This document shows positions 1 through 6,134 of a stretch of DNA of 62,907 nucleotides, piece by piece. Source of the DNA: a virus; the IMG/VR virus record IMGVR_UViG_3300044638_001368, positions 1 through 62,907 of that record; one strand, given 5' to 3'. The position numbers were made by a program, and so were the translations under genes. The notes beneath the pieces were generated by a model. That model ran no database searches, was not told the origin of the DNA, and saw nothing but the letters and a program-made list of their open reading frames with translations. Numbering within the stretch: the first letter of the stretch is position 1; the number at the start of each line of letters is the position of its first letter.

Positions 1-46
1 CCACGATGATCGGGATTACCGCTTTGAGTACGTCTGCCCAACCCAT
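1..46 (-). CDS. 5' fragment of the membrane/coiled-coil protein gene at 62625-62882 (overlap copy)
   Basis: The first 15 codons of the 85-residue protein at the right end of the window, starting at the ATG complementary to 44-46 and running off the left edge. It is the same gene read again through the terminal overlap, not a second gene. Confidence 0.9.
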   Translation of the reverse strand, partial: MGWADVLKAVIPIIV

Positions 47-71
47 GGTTCACCTACTTCTTGTTCAAGGC
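1..71. repeat. 71-bp terminal overlap, left copy
   Basis: These 71 bases are identical to the last 71 bases of the window. The repeat runs through the end of one gene and the start of another, so it is most simply the overlap left when a circular (or circularly permuted) genome is assembled as a line. A true short terminal repeat cannot be excluded from sequence alone. Confidence 0.95.
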
Positions 72-464
72 TTCAGCGATAGACGGCACGATTTTTTCGG
101 CGCTGCGCCCAATCACATACCCGCCCAAGCCAAGCTGCACGATGTCCCATAGCTTGAGATACTCAGCCTCCTGAAGGTTGGGCGCAGCAAAGCCAAACCA
201 CCGGGCTGTAATAAGGCCCACGAAAATCAGCATAGTAATAGGACGCCAGCTAGAAGCGAGAAACCCGCCAGCCGCTTCCGTCTTGATGATGTCCGCAGCG
301 CCCTTGGCAAGCTCCGTCTGGGCCGCAAGAACGGCCAAATCACCGTTTTGGTAGAGCTTCATAAGCTCCAGTTTGGCAGCATCTTTCTGGGCCGGATCAG
401 GCCACACACGGTCAATAACTTTGCCACCAATATCAAGAGCGGCTGAGACAGGATCAAAGGCCAT
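54..464 (-). CDS. Holin, three-transmembrane GTA type
   Basis: 136 residues. The middle and C-terminal parts carry the hallmark of the 3-TM holin family first described from alphaproteobacterial gene transfer agents: a Ser-Ser-Trp-Arg-Pro-Ile-Thr segment (about residues 71-77) leading into a hydrophobic helix, a short polar link, then a helix ending in Gly-Gly-Tyr-Val-Ile-Gly-Arg-Ser-Ala-Glu-Lys. The N-terminal third is amphipathic (DPVSAALDIGGKVIDRVWPDP). Holins of this kind permeabilise the inner membrane and let the endolysin out at lysis. The gene sits 7 bp downstream of the small membrane protein at 62625-62882 (across the circle junction); the M15 endolysin is about 3 kb upstream in the same strand, separated by fibre genes. 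Family assignment is by motif; role is inferred. Confidence 0.85.
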   Translation of the reverse strand: MAFDPVSAALDIGGKVIDRVWPDPAQKDAAKLELMKLYQNGDLAVLAAQTELAKGAADIIKTEAAGGFLASSWRPITMLIFVGLITARWFGFAAPNLQEAEYLKLWDIVQLGLGGYVIGRSAEKIVPSIAEALNKK

Positions 465-473
465 CTAAATCTC

Positions 474-1193
474 CTATGTGTAAGTGAACGCCACAGAACC
501 AGCCGCGCCGTCGCTACCCGGAACACCAGACCCAACGCCGCCCACACCGCCAACACTGAAGCTAGCGCCACCCTGACCACCAATGTTGTTGCCGCCGTAA
601 TCACCGGCACTGCCAGAACTGTTAGAAACATTGCCGTTAGAAGCCGAGCCACCAGCACCACCAGCAGCAGACGGATAGCCGTTATCACCTGCGTTACCAC
701 CACCAGCAGTCATTGTGGTGATAAGACCGCCGCTAACAGAGGACGCACCGCCGTTGGCAGACGTACTCCAAGACCCGGCAGCGCCAACAGAGTAGCTAAG
801 GCTTTGACCGCCGCCACTGGCGGCAACACTAGTTATGGACTTAGAACCGCCACCACCACCACCGCCGCCGTAATCTATGTCGGAATCGCGCGTACCAAAG
901 CCACCAGCACCAGCACCGCCAATAACCTCAATAACAAGGGTAGTCGTACCCGTAGGCACAGTGAAGCTGCCCGAACCGCTTGTGAAGGTTGTCGTACCGG
1001 GTACAAACGGTGCTGTAGCCGAAGTACCAGCTAGCTTGGAAAGAGGTATTGGCAGGCTACTTGGCACGGCCCCATTAACGCCGGTTGTTCCGGGCGCAAC
1101 GTAAGCACCACCAGCCAGATAAGAACTAAGCGAGCCGGGACCGCCGAATATAGTTACAACACTTGTGAGTTGTGCCGGGTTTGTAACAGGCAT
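474..1193 (-). CDS. Glycine-rich fibre/virion protein
   Basis: 239 residues. After an N-terminal segment, a Phe-Thr-Val-Pro-Thr-Gly-Thr-Thr-Thr-Leu-Val motif (about 77-87) opens a glycine-rich domain with poly-Gly runs, short Ser/Ala/Asn-Gly repeats and a final beta-like strand (SVAFTYT). The same plan (FTVPTG entry, Gly-rich core, C-terminal TVTW/TFTYT strand) occurs in the collagen-like protein at 6128-8125, so the two are probably related surface proteins. Such Gly-rich domains occur in tail-fibre tips and adhesins. It lies between the S74 tail fibre and the holin, a normal place for receptor-binding proteins. Function inferred from composition and position. Confidence 0.7.
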   Translation of the reverse strand: MPVTNPAQLTSVVTIFGGPGSLSSYLAGGAYVAPGTTGVNGAVPSSLPIPLSKLAGTSATAPFVPGTTTFTSGSGSFTVPTGTTTLVIEVIGGAGAGGFGTRDSDIDYGGGGGGGGSKSITSVAASGGGQSLSYSVGAAGSWSTSANGGASSVSGGLITTMTAGGGNAGDNGYPSAAGGAGGSASNGNVSNSSGSAGDYGGNNIGGQGGASFSVGGVGGVGSGVPGSDGAAGSVAFTYT

Positions 1194-1195
1194 GT

Positions 1196-2368
1196 CTAAC
1201 CCTTCAGCGCCTTAACTTCGGCCCGCAGTTCCTTGATTGCCTCAACCAGCAGTGGGATGACACGGTCATAGGCGACGACCAGATACTCAGGATCAACCGA
1301 CCACCGGCTAACAGCTTCCGGCAAGACATCCTGTAGGTCTTGGGCAGACAAGCCAACCTGCTGCTCTTCTTTGACCTGACCCAGCGAACGGGCTTTGTCG
1401 TTGTTGCGATAGTAGAACCCGTTCAGGGCGTCTACCTTGTCCAGCGCATCAACAATCGGGCCGTAAACGTCCTTCAGCCGCATGTCCGAGGTGGCTGTGA
1501 AATCTACGGCGGTATAGGAATTGCTAGCGTTCAAGGCGTTGGCTGTAGTAGCGGTGGTGGCCGTGGTGGCTGTAGTAGCCGTCGTAGCCGTAGTGGCTGT
1601 GGTAGCCGTAGTGGCCGTAGTAGCCGTAGTAGCCGTCGTAGCCGTCGCGGCATTACCCAAGATGCTGATATTCCAACTTGCCCCAGAAGCACCCGTACCG
1701 TCAGCCGCAGGGACACCAAGGGTAGTCCTAGCGTCAGCCGCAGTTGTAGAAGCCGTGCCGCCGTTGGCAATTGGGAGTGTACCAGAGACGCTAGTGGTAA
1801 GAGAGACACCCGTACAGTTAGTCAGGTTACCGGAAGTGGGGGTGCCGAGGATCGGGGTAACCAGCGTCGGGCTGGTGGACAGGACCACGTTGCCCGATCC
1901 AGTAGAAGTCGTAACGCCAGTACCGCCGCTAGTCACCGGAAGGGGCGCAGCAAGTGTCAACGAAGTCAGGTGGGTGACAGCGTTTGTAACATTCGTGCCG
2001 TCATTGTAGACCCACATGGTCTTACCGGCGGGGACCGCAGTGCCTGTGCCCGAGTTGTTCTTGACCGTGATGGCGTCGGCGCAACCGTTGTTGATGAGGT
2101 AGACCTTCTCAACGGCGGGAACTATCAAGTTCTGTGCGCCGCCCGAAGTGCCAACCAAATTAAGGCGTAGGTGACGCGCCGTCTGGCTTGCGTTGGTATC
2201 GGTTAAGGACAGGGTGACTGTAGCGCTAGCAAAGGTCACATCCGCCGACCCGACTACCATCTCTTCGATAGCTGTGCCTAGGTTGACGTTGGTCACGTTG
2301 CCCCACGTGGTGATGTTCTCACCCGTAGCCATCAACTGAATTTTTAAGGGACTGTAAGTACTAGCCAT
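1196..2368 (-). CDS. Tail fibre with C-terminal S74 intramolecular chaperone
   Basis: 390 residues. The last ~97 residues read as a Peptidase_S74 / endosialidase-chaperone domain: Ser-Asp-Met-Arg-Leu-Lys-Asp at about 294 (the Ser-Asp is the usual self-cleavage site), then GFYYR, VGLSAQDLQDVLPEAV and VAYDRVIPLLVEAIKEL. In this family the domain helps the fibre trimerise and then cuts itself off. Before it lies a run of about a dozen Ala-Thr-Thr repeats (roughly residues 240-280) coded by 9-bp units. The N-terminal part looks like a fibre shaft with GTLPIANGGT-type motifs typical of tail fibres. Start ATG follows a GGACC/GA-rich stretch; the next gene begins 3 bp after its stop. Confidence 0.9.
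   Translation of the reverse strand: MASTYSPLKIQLMATGENITTWGNVTNVNLGTAIEEMVVGSADVTFASATVTLSLTDTNASQTARHLRLNLVGTSGGAQNLIVPAVEKVYLINNGCADAITVKNNSGTGTAVPAGKTMWVYNDGTNVTNAVTHLTSLTLAAPLPVTSGGTGVTTSTGSGNVVLSTSPTLVTPILGTPTSGNLTNCTGVSLTTSVSGTLPIANGGTASTTAADARTTLGVPAADGTGASGASWNISILGNAATATTATTATTATTATTATTATTATTATTATTATTANALNASNSYTAVDFTATSDMRLKDVYGPIVDALDKVDALNGFYYRNNDKARSLGQVKEEQQVGLSAQDLQDVLPEAVSRWSVDPEYLVVAYDRVIPLLVEAIKELRAEVKALKG
1540..1652 (-). repeat. 9-bp tandem repeats coding Ala-Thr-Thr
   Basis: Imperfect tandem copies of a 9-bp unit (minus strand GCTACNACN-like; plus strand reads GTAGCCGTA/GTGGCTGTG variants) code the Ala-Thr-Thr run in the tail fibre. Because the unit is a multiple of three, changes in copy number would alter shaft length without a frameshift. 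Confidence 0.8.
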
Positions 2369-2377
2369 TTTCGGTCC

Positions 2378-3271
2378 TTACGTGGGGATTTCTACCCAGT
2401 TTGGTGTCTGGTTATCATTGATTATACCCCAAACAAGCACGCTAGCGATAGAACCGGTAGCCTGAACACCAGTTGGGAAGACGTTGGCCGTACCTGTAAC
2501 CGTTACTGTGCCTACCGATCCAGTGGCCGAGACCCCGGTGACTGCAACGTTCTGGCGTACACTAATCGCAACAGTACCAACATCCCCAGTGGCCGAGACC
2601 CCGGTGGGGGAGGCGCTAGCCCCGGCTGCAACGTCAACAGTCCCGACAAACCCCGTAGCAAAAACACCCGATACGTTAAAGTTTGCAGCGGCAGATATGG
2701 TTGCCGTACCTACAGACCCAGTGCCTGAGACCCCGGTGACGTTGACTCGTATCCCAAAAACAACAGTAACCGTGCCTACTGAACCAGTGGCATCGACCCC
2801 GGTGACGTTGGCATTAGCAGCGGCGGCGGGGGTAACTGTGCCTACCGAACCAGTGGCTTCCACCCCAGTGACGTTGGTATTAGCGGCAGCGGCGGGGGTA
2901 ACTGTGCCTACAGACCCAGTGGCCTCGACCCCAGTGACAACGGCGTTAGTGACCGCCTGAACGGTAACTGTGCCTACAGACCCAGTGGCATCAACCCCAG
3001 TGACGTTGGTATTAGCGGCAGCGGCGGGGGTAACTGTGCCTACCGAACCAATGGCTTCGACACCAATTAATGTAACATTTCCAATAGCTTGGACGGTAAC
3101 TGTACCTATGGAACCGGTGGCCTCGACCCCGGTGACATTAACCTGCTCGTTCTCAAATACCGTTACAGTGCCAATAGACCCAGTGGCATCGACTCCAGAT
3201 ACAACTACTGAAGCAGCGCCAGAGCCAGAACCTGCGAAGGTATCCGCCGCAAAGGGGAAAAAACCAAACAT
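2378..3271 (-). CDS. Repetitive virion protein built from ~20-residue GSVGTVTV units
   Basis: 297 residues, almost entirely tandem copies of a 17-22 residue unit of the form V-x-V-T-G-V-x-A-T-G-S-V-G-T-V-T-V plus a variable Ala-rich or Asn-rich link; I count about 13 units. The N-terminus starts FGFFPFAADTFAGSG. Each unit alternates hydrophobic and small residues as in beta-solenoid or fibre repeats. One unit of the same kind ends the protein at 60111-60488, and a degenerate one ends that at 11099-11536. It lies between the endolysin and the S74 tail fibre, so a fibre or baseplate-like role is likely. No enzymatic motif is visible. Confidence 0.7.
   Translation of the reverse strand: MFGFFPFAADTFAGSGSGAASVVVSGVDATGSIGTVTVFENEQVNVTGVEATGSIGTVTVQAIGNVTLIGVEAIGSVGTVTPAAAANTNVTGVDATGSVGTVTVQAVTNAVVTGVEATGSVGTVTPAAAANTNVTGVEATGSVGTVTPAAAANANVTGVDATGSVGTVTVVFGIRVNVTGVSGTGSVGTATISAAANFNVSGVFATGFVGTVDVAAGASASPTGVSATGDVGTVAISVRQNVAVTGVSATGSVGTVTVTGTANVFPTGVQATGSIASVLVWGIINDNQTPNWVEIPT
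2410..3200 (-). repeat. ~50-65 bp tandem coding repeats
   Basis: About 13 imperfect copies of a unit containing the plus-strand core ACNGTGCCTACNGANCCAGTGGC encode the GTVTV repeats of the virion protein. Two stretches are near-identical (around 2810-2900 and 2985-3060), pointing to recent internal duplication. Confidence 0.75.
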
Positions 3272-3286
3272 TTTAGTCCCCTCTGG

Positions 3287-3748
3287 TTAGGTGTTCAGAC
3301 CCGGGGTGTATACCATTTTCCCGCTAGAAACAGTAGCGGTTAGTGCTACTTTGCGGTTACCATAGACTTTGTAGCTGACGTGGACCCACCCGCTGTTGGG
3401 CTGACCCTTGCGGTAGCACTCTAGGATGACCTGATCGAAGTCTAGGTTGTCGGCAATCCAAGTAGCCAAGTCCCCATTAGCTACCCCGGGCACCTCGATA
3501 TCTGCCGCCTGACCCATGCAGTGCTGGGAAGTAACTGCACCCCCAACTGCCTTGTTCAGCGCCGGTCCCCGGTAGCCTGAGTTGATATGGACTGGCCCGT
3601 AGTGGGCCCGGATGGGCTCTAGTACCCGTTCACATAGCTCTTTGAGACAGTCCAGCTCGGCTGCACCGGGCACGTTGTCAATACCCCGCCGTTCCCCGGT
3701 TTGAGACTTGGTAAGCTCCTCAAGGGTGAAGTGCTGGGTTAACTGCAT
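3287..3748 (-). CDS. Endolysin: M15-family D-Ala-D-Ala peptidase
   Basis: 153 residues, a single catalytic domain of the Peptidase_M15_3 type. The zinc ligands are visible: His76 and Asp83 in SQHCMGQAADIEV and His123 in GWVHVSY; the preceding INSGYRGPALN is the family's substrate-side motif. There is no signal peptide or separate wall-binding domain, so export through the phage holin is expected. The enzyme should cleave peptide cross-links of the host peptidoglycan at lysis. It is transcribed with the oxygenase/fibre genes upstream and followed by three fibre-type genes before the holin. Confidence 0.9.
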   Translation of the reverse strand: MQLTQHFTLEELTKSQTGERRGIDNVPGAAELDCLKELCERVLEPIRAHYGPVHINSGYRGPALNKAVGGAVTSQHCMGQAADIEVPGVANGDLATWIADNLDFDQVILECYRKGQPNSGWVHVSYKVYGNRKVALTATVSSGKMVYTPGLNT

Positions 3749-3750
3749 GG

Positions 3751-3978
3751 CTATGGCTGTTCAACTGTCCCAGTGGAGGTTTCTCTGTCTATTTTTAGTA
3801 CGCCTTCGCAGCATATGCTCCAATCTTCGCCTGTTTTTTGCCCACGGCTTGGAACATTGATGCAAATGTTTTTGAACAGGTATTCTTTTTCGTCTTCAAA
3901 TACACGCCAGACATGATCCATCGTCCCACGGTTTACCTGACCACGGGCCTTGTTAAACCGTATCTGGAACTGAGCCAT
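3751..3978 (-). CDS. Small conserved-looking protein, function unknown
   Basis: 75 residues with aromatic and charged residues and two Cys in ICCEG. The stop of the oxygenase gene upstream overlaps its start (ATG/TAA-type junction at 3978), and the endolysin starts 2 bp downstream, so it is translated as part of the same coupled string. No family recognised. Confidence 0.65.
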   Translation of the reverse strand: MAQFQIRFNKARGQVNRGTMDHVWRVFEDEKEYLFKNICINVPSRGQKTGEDWSICCEGVLKIDRETSTGTVEQP

Positions 3979-4616
3979 TAGACAACCTCTGCCGTTGGCG
4001 GGTGACAGACTTGGGAAACCACCGGCCTAGTGTCGATGTTCATGTGCAAGAACGTGAAGGGCTTGCTGGAGGTATTTCGGGTAAAACTGTGCGGTAGCCA
4101 CGAATTAGCAAACATCAGAGTTCCCGGCTTTGGCGTAAAGTTAATTGCACTGGATGCTGGTGAAACTACATTTACATCAGCCTCGCGCAGAGGAGACATA
4201 ACCTTACCGGGCCTTGGGTCATGGATCACCAAGCGCGGCGGGTCTTTCGGACATTCCAAAAAGTAGAATGCAACCAGCTTGCAGTCACCGTGGAGGTGGT
4301 ATTCCATAGACGAGTATTTATCGTGCTGTTGGCACCAGAACTCGGTAAAATACGTCTCCAGCCCCTCCATCACATAGCCTTGGTCCTTGAGCAGGTTCCA
4401 GCCGGTGTTGATGGTATAGTCCCAGAACGGGGTTATGCGCGGCTCATTATCGAACCCAGCCATTGTGACCGGGTAGATTTCATCCAGTTTCACTTCTTTA
4501 CGGACCTTCCGCAGGCTGTCCTTGCTGGCGGCGAGAACGTCGCTCAGGAACTCGGGCTTTTCTATGCTGTATACCGGCGACGAAAAATACTGCCACTGGT
4601 CTAGTGTGTCTGCCAT
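3978..4616 (-). CDS. Putative 2-oxoglutarate/Fe(II) oxygenase (2OG-FeII_Oxy_5-like)
   Basis: 212 residues. The double-stranded beta-helix motifs of this family can be read: His109-Gly-Asp111 (in EYHLHGD) as the proximal Fe ligands, a PP-x-L-V-I-H-D-P-R strand (127-135), a PGTLMFANSWLPHSFTRN strand with distal His176, and Lys185 or nearby as the oxoglutarate-binding basic residue. Members of this group are common in environmental phages but their substrates are not known. It is the second oxygenase in a row (the other is at 4622-5215), downstream of the collagen-like gene. Hydroxylation of a virion or host surface protein is an inference. Confidence 0.75.
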   Translation of the reverse strand: MADTLDQWQYFSSPVYSIEKPEFLSDVLAASKDSLRKVRKEVKLDEIYPVTMAGFDNEPRITPFWDYTINTGWNLLKDQGYVMEGLETYFTEFWCQQHDKYSSMEYHLHGDCKLVAFYFLECPKDPPRLVIHDPRPGKVMSPLREADVNVVSPASSAINFTPKPGTLMFANSWLPHSFTRNTSSKPFTFLHMNIDTRPVVSQVCHPPTAEVV

Positions 4617-4621
4617 GTCGA

Positions 4622-5215
4622 TTACCTAAACTGCGGGCCGGTAGTCCACACGACGATGGACTTGCGTATACCCTTGGTGACTGGGGTAACCCTGTGAAGC
4701 CTGTAGGCTGGAAAAGCCACGACCAAGCCGCGCTCTCTATTAGCAACCGTAACGTCTTTTCCGTTCATAAATTCTAATTTCCCACCCTCATATTCGCCGG
4801 GGTCGGAAAGTTGCAGTGACAGGCTTAGTTTGCGCGGACAGGTATTATCCCCGCCAGCGTCGATGTGCCAGTCATAGTGGTCGCCGCCACTGCCGTAGAC
4901 CGTGTACTGCATATCCTCCACGAACCCGTACAGATCAAAGCGGTAAAAGATTGAATTGATCTTACGGGCTATGAAGGCCATTTTATCGTAGAACCAAGCC
5001 GTATCGTTGTTGTTAGTGATCCAGCCAGTGCGCGATTGACGCCACTCAGGGGCAGTCCCGCCACCACTTATTATGGACCCAGATAGAGGTAGGTTCTGGT
5101 CACAATACGCCGAAATCCTGTCCAACTCTTCCTTAGAAAAACCGTTCTCCCAAGTGGCAAACACGTTGTTCTCAGCTTCAGTTGGCGGCGGCGGCGCAAA
5201 CACATAGTTCGACAT
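4622..5215 (-). CDS. 2-oxoglutarate/Fe(II) oxygenase, prolyl-4-hydroxylase/PKHD type
   Basis: 197 residues from the ATG complementary to 5213-5215, which overlaps the stop of the upstream gene as ATGA; a GTG one codon earlier is less likely. The full active-site set is present with normal spacing: His117-Ile-Asp119 (HYDWHID), RKLSLSLQLSDPGEYEGGKLEF as the strand following, distal His174 in AYRLHRV, and Arg184 ten residues later for 2-oxoglutarate. This matches prolyl hydroxylases and PKHD hydroxylases. Two genes upstream is the collagen-like protein at 6128-8125, whose prolines stand directly before glycine, the position such enzymes modify. Fold call is firm; substrate is inference. Confidence 0.85.
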   Translation of the reverse strand: MSNYVFAPPPPTEAENNVFATWENGFSKEELDRISAYCDQNLPLSGSIISGGGTAPEWRQSRTGWITNNNDTAWFYDKMAFIARKINSIFYRFDLYGFVEDMQYTVYGSGGDHYDWHIDAGGDNTCPRKLSLSLQLSDPGEYEGGKLEFMNGKDVTVANRERGLVVAFPAYRLHRVTPVTKGIRKSIVVWTTGPQFR

Positions 5216-5934
5216 CACAGTTTCCTATGGATGTGGTTGCGGTACACGGACTGGTTGACGAGCGTCTTCATCTTACGCATCCAGCCAGTGTTCTTCTTGT
5301 CCTCTTCTGAAACCGGACGGCACCTATGGGTCGAAAGCAGACTGTCTTTTCGGATCGGTATTACCTGCATCAAGGGCGTCCCGGCTTCTACGACACCCCG
5401 AAAATCATTCTTCGTAAATATGAAAGGAAAGTTTACATACTCGTACTGAAAGTACGGGTGATCCACAATGCCAGAGTAACAGACAAATCGGTCCTCGACC
5501 CGGTTGAGTGGCGGCAGGAATAGCAGCGAGTATTCCGGCGGCGTCTTAATCATCCACCAGTTGAGGAACTTCATGGGTGGGCGCGGGTCCGAAGGGTTCG
5601 GACATTTCTCGGAAGAGATTTGTTTAGGGTTGTGCGTTTCCACCATATTTTTGTGGAACATCCACTTAAAATCTACGCCTGATCCATCGCTGTTGGATAC
5701 AAACTCAACGTCAGCGGCCAGTGGTATAATGTAGCCAACGGAAAGCGCGTCGAGGAAGGGAGAGCATCTTTTTATGGTTGATGTTCCCAGACCCTGATTT
5801 CCCAGCTTCATAGGCAGAGCCTTGAACCAGTCGGGGATGTTCTTTTTGGAAGGGTAGGGTGTCGGGATTATACCATAGTCCTCTTCGGCGCAGAGGAACT
5901 CAATCTCGTCGTTCTTGAACGCGGTCCTAAACAT
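5215..5934 (-). CDS. Conserved-looking phage protein of unknown function in the oxygenase cassette
   Basis: 239 residues. I place the start at the ATG complementary to 5932-5934 because it overlaps the upstream stop as ATGA; a longer frame to 5994 has no such support. The protein is rich in aromatic residues and prolines (IPTPYPSKKNIPDWF, FLNWWMIKTPPEYSLLFLPP) and ends in a basic tail. It resembles proteins found beside 2OG oxygenases in cyanophage-like genomes (possibly DUF6065-like), which is from memory and not checked. No catalytic motif seen. Its end is coupled to the prolyl-hydroxylase-like gene. Confidence 0.65.
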   Translation of the reverse strand: MFRTAFKNDEIEFLCAEEDYGIIPTPYPSKKNIPDWFKALPMKLGNQGLGTSTIKRCSPFLDALSVGYIIPLAADVEFVSNSDGSGVDFKWMFHKNMVETHNPKQISSEKCPNPSDPRPPMKFLNWWMIKTPPEYSLLFLPPLNRVEDRFVCYSGIVDHPYFQYEYVNFPFIFTKNDFRGVVEAGTPLMQVIPIRKDSLLSTHRCRPVSEEDKKNTGWMRKMKTLVNQSVYRNHIHRKL

Positions 5935-6134
5935 CAGTTCTGTCCGTTGCCCCTCTTGTAGTAAATGCTCCCCCCTTTGACGGCGAGGATGCACCTAGAA
6001 ACCTCCCGCTCGCCCATGAGTATATGGTCGTCGTGAAGGTTTAATTTCTCGTTATTATTTATCCAGTTACGTTGGTACTGCGGTAATCCGTCGAACGCGG
6101 CCATGACGGCCCTGCGCCTGCTCTCGTCTACCAC
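5934..6134 (-). CDS. Small protein, function unknown
   Basis: 66 residues, charged and Asn-rich (QRNWINNNEKLNLHDDH), ending in GSIYYKRGNGQN. Its start overlaps the end of the collagen-like gene by 7 bp and its stop overlaps the next start (ATGA), so translation is coupled on both sides. No family recognised. Confidence 0.6.
   Translation of the reverse strand: MVDESRRRAVMAAFDGLPQYQRNWINNNEKLNLHDDHILMGEREVSRCILAVKGGSIYYKRGNGQN

Noticed and set aside
54-464. Genome as a gene transfer agent because of the holin type
   Set aside because: The window is a full phage genome with polymerase, primase and terminase; the holin family also occurs in phages.
2484-3290. Plus-strand frames coding repeats such as TVPTDPVASTPVT
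   Set aside because: Reverse-strand shadow of the GTVTV repeat gene, no ribosome sites or promoters on that strand.
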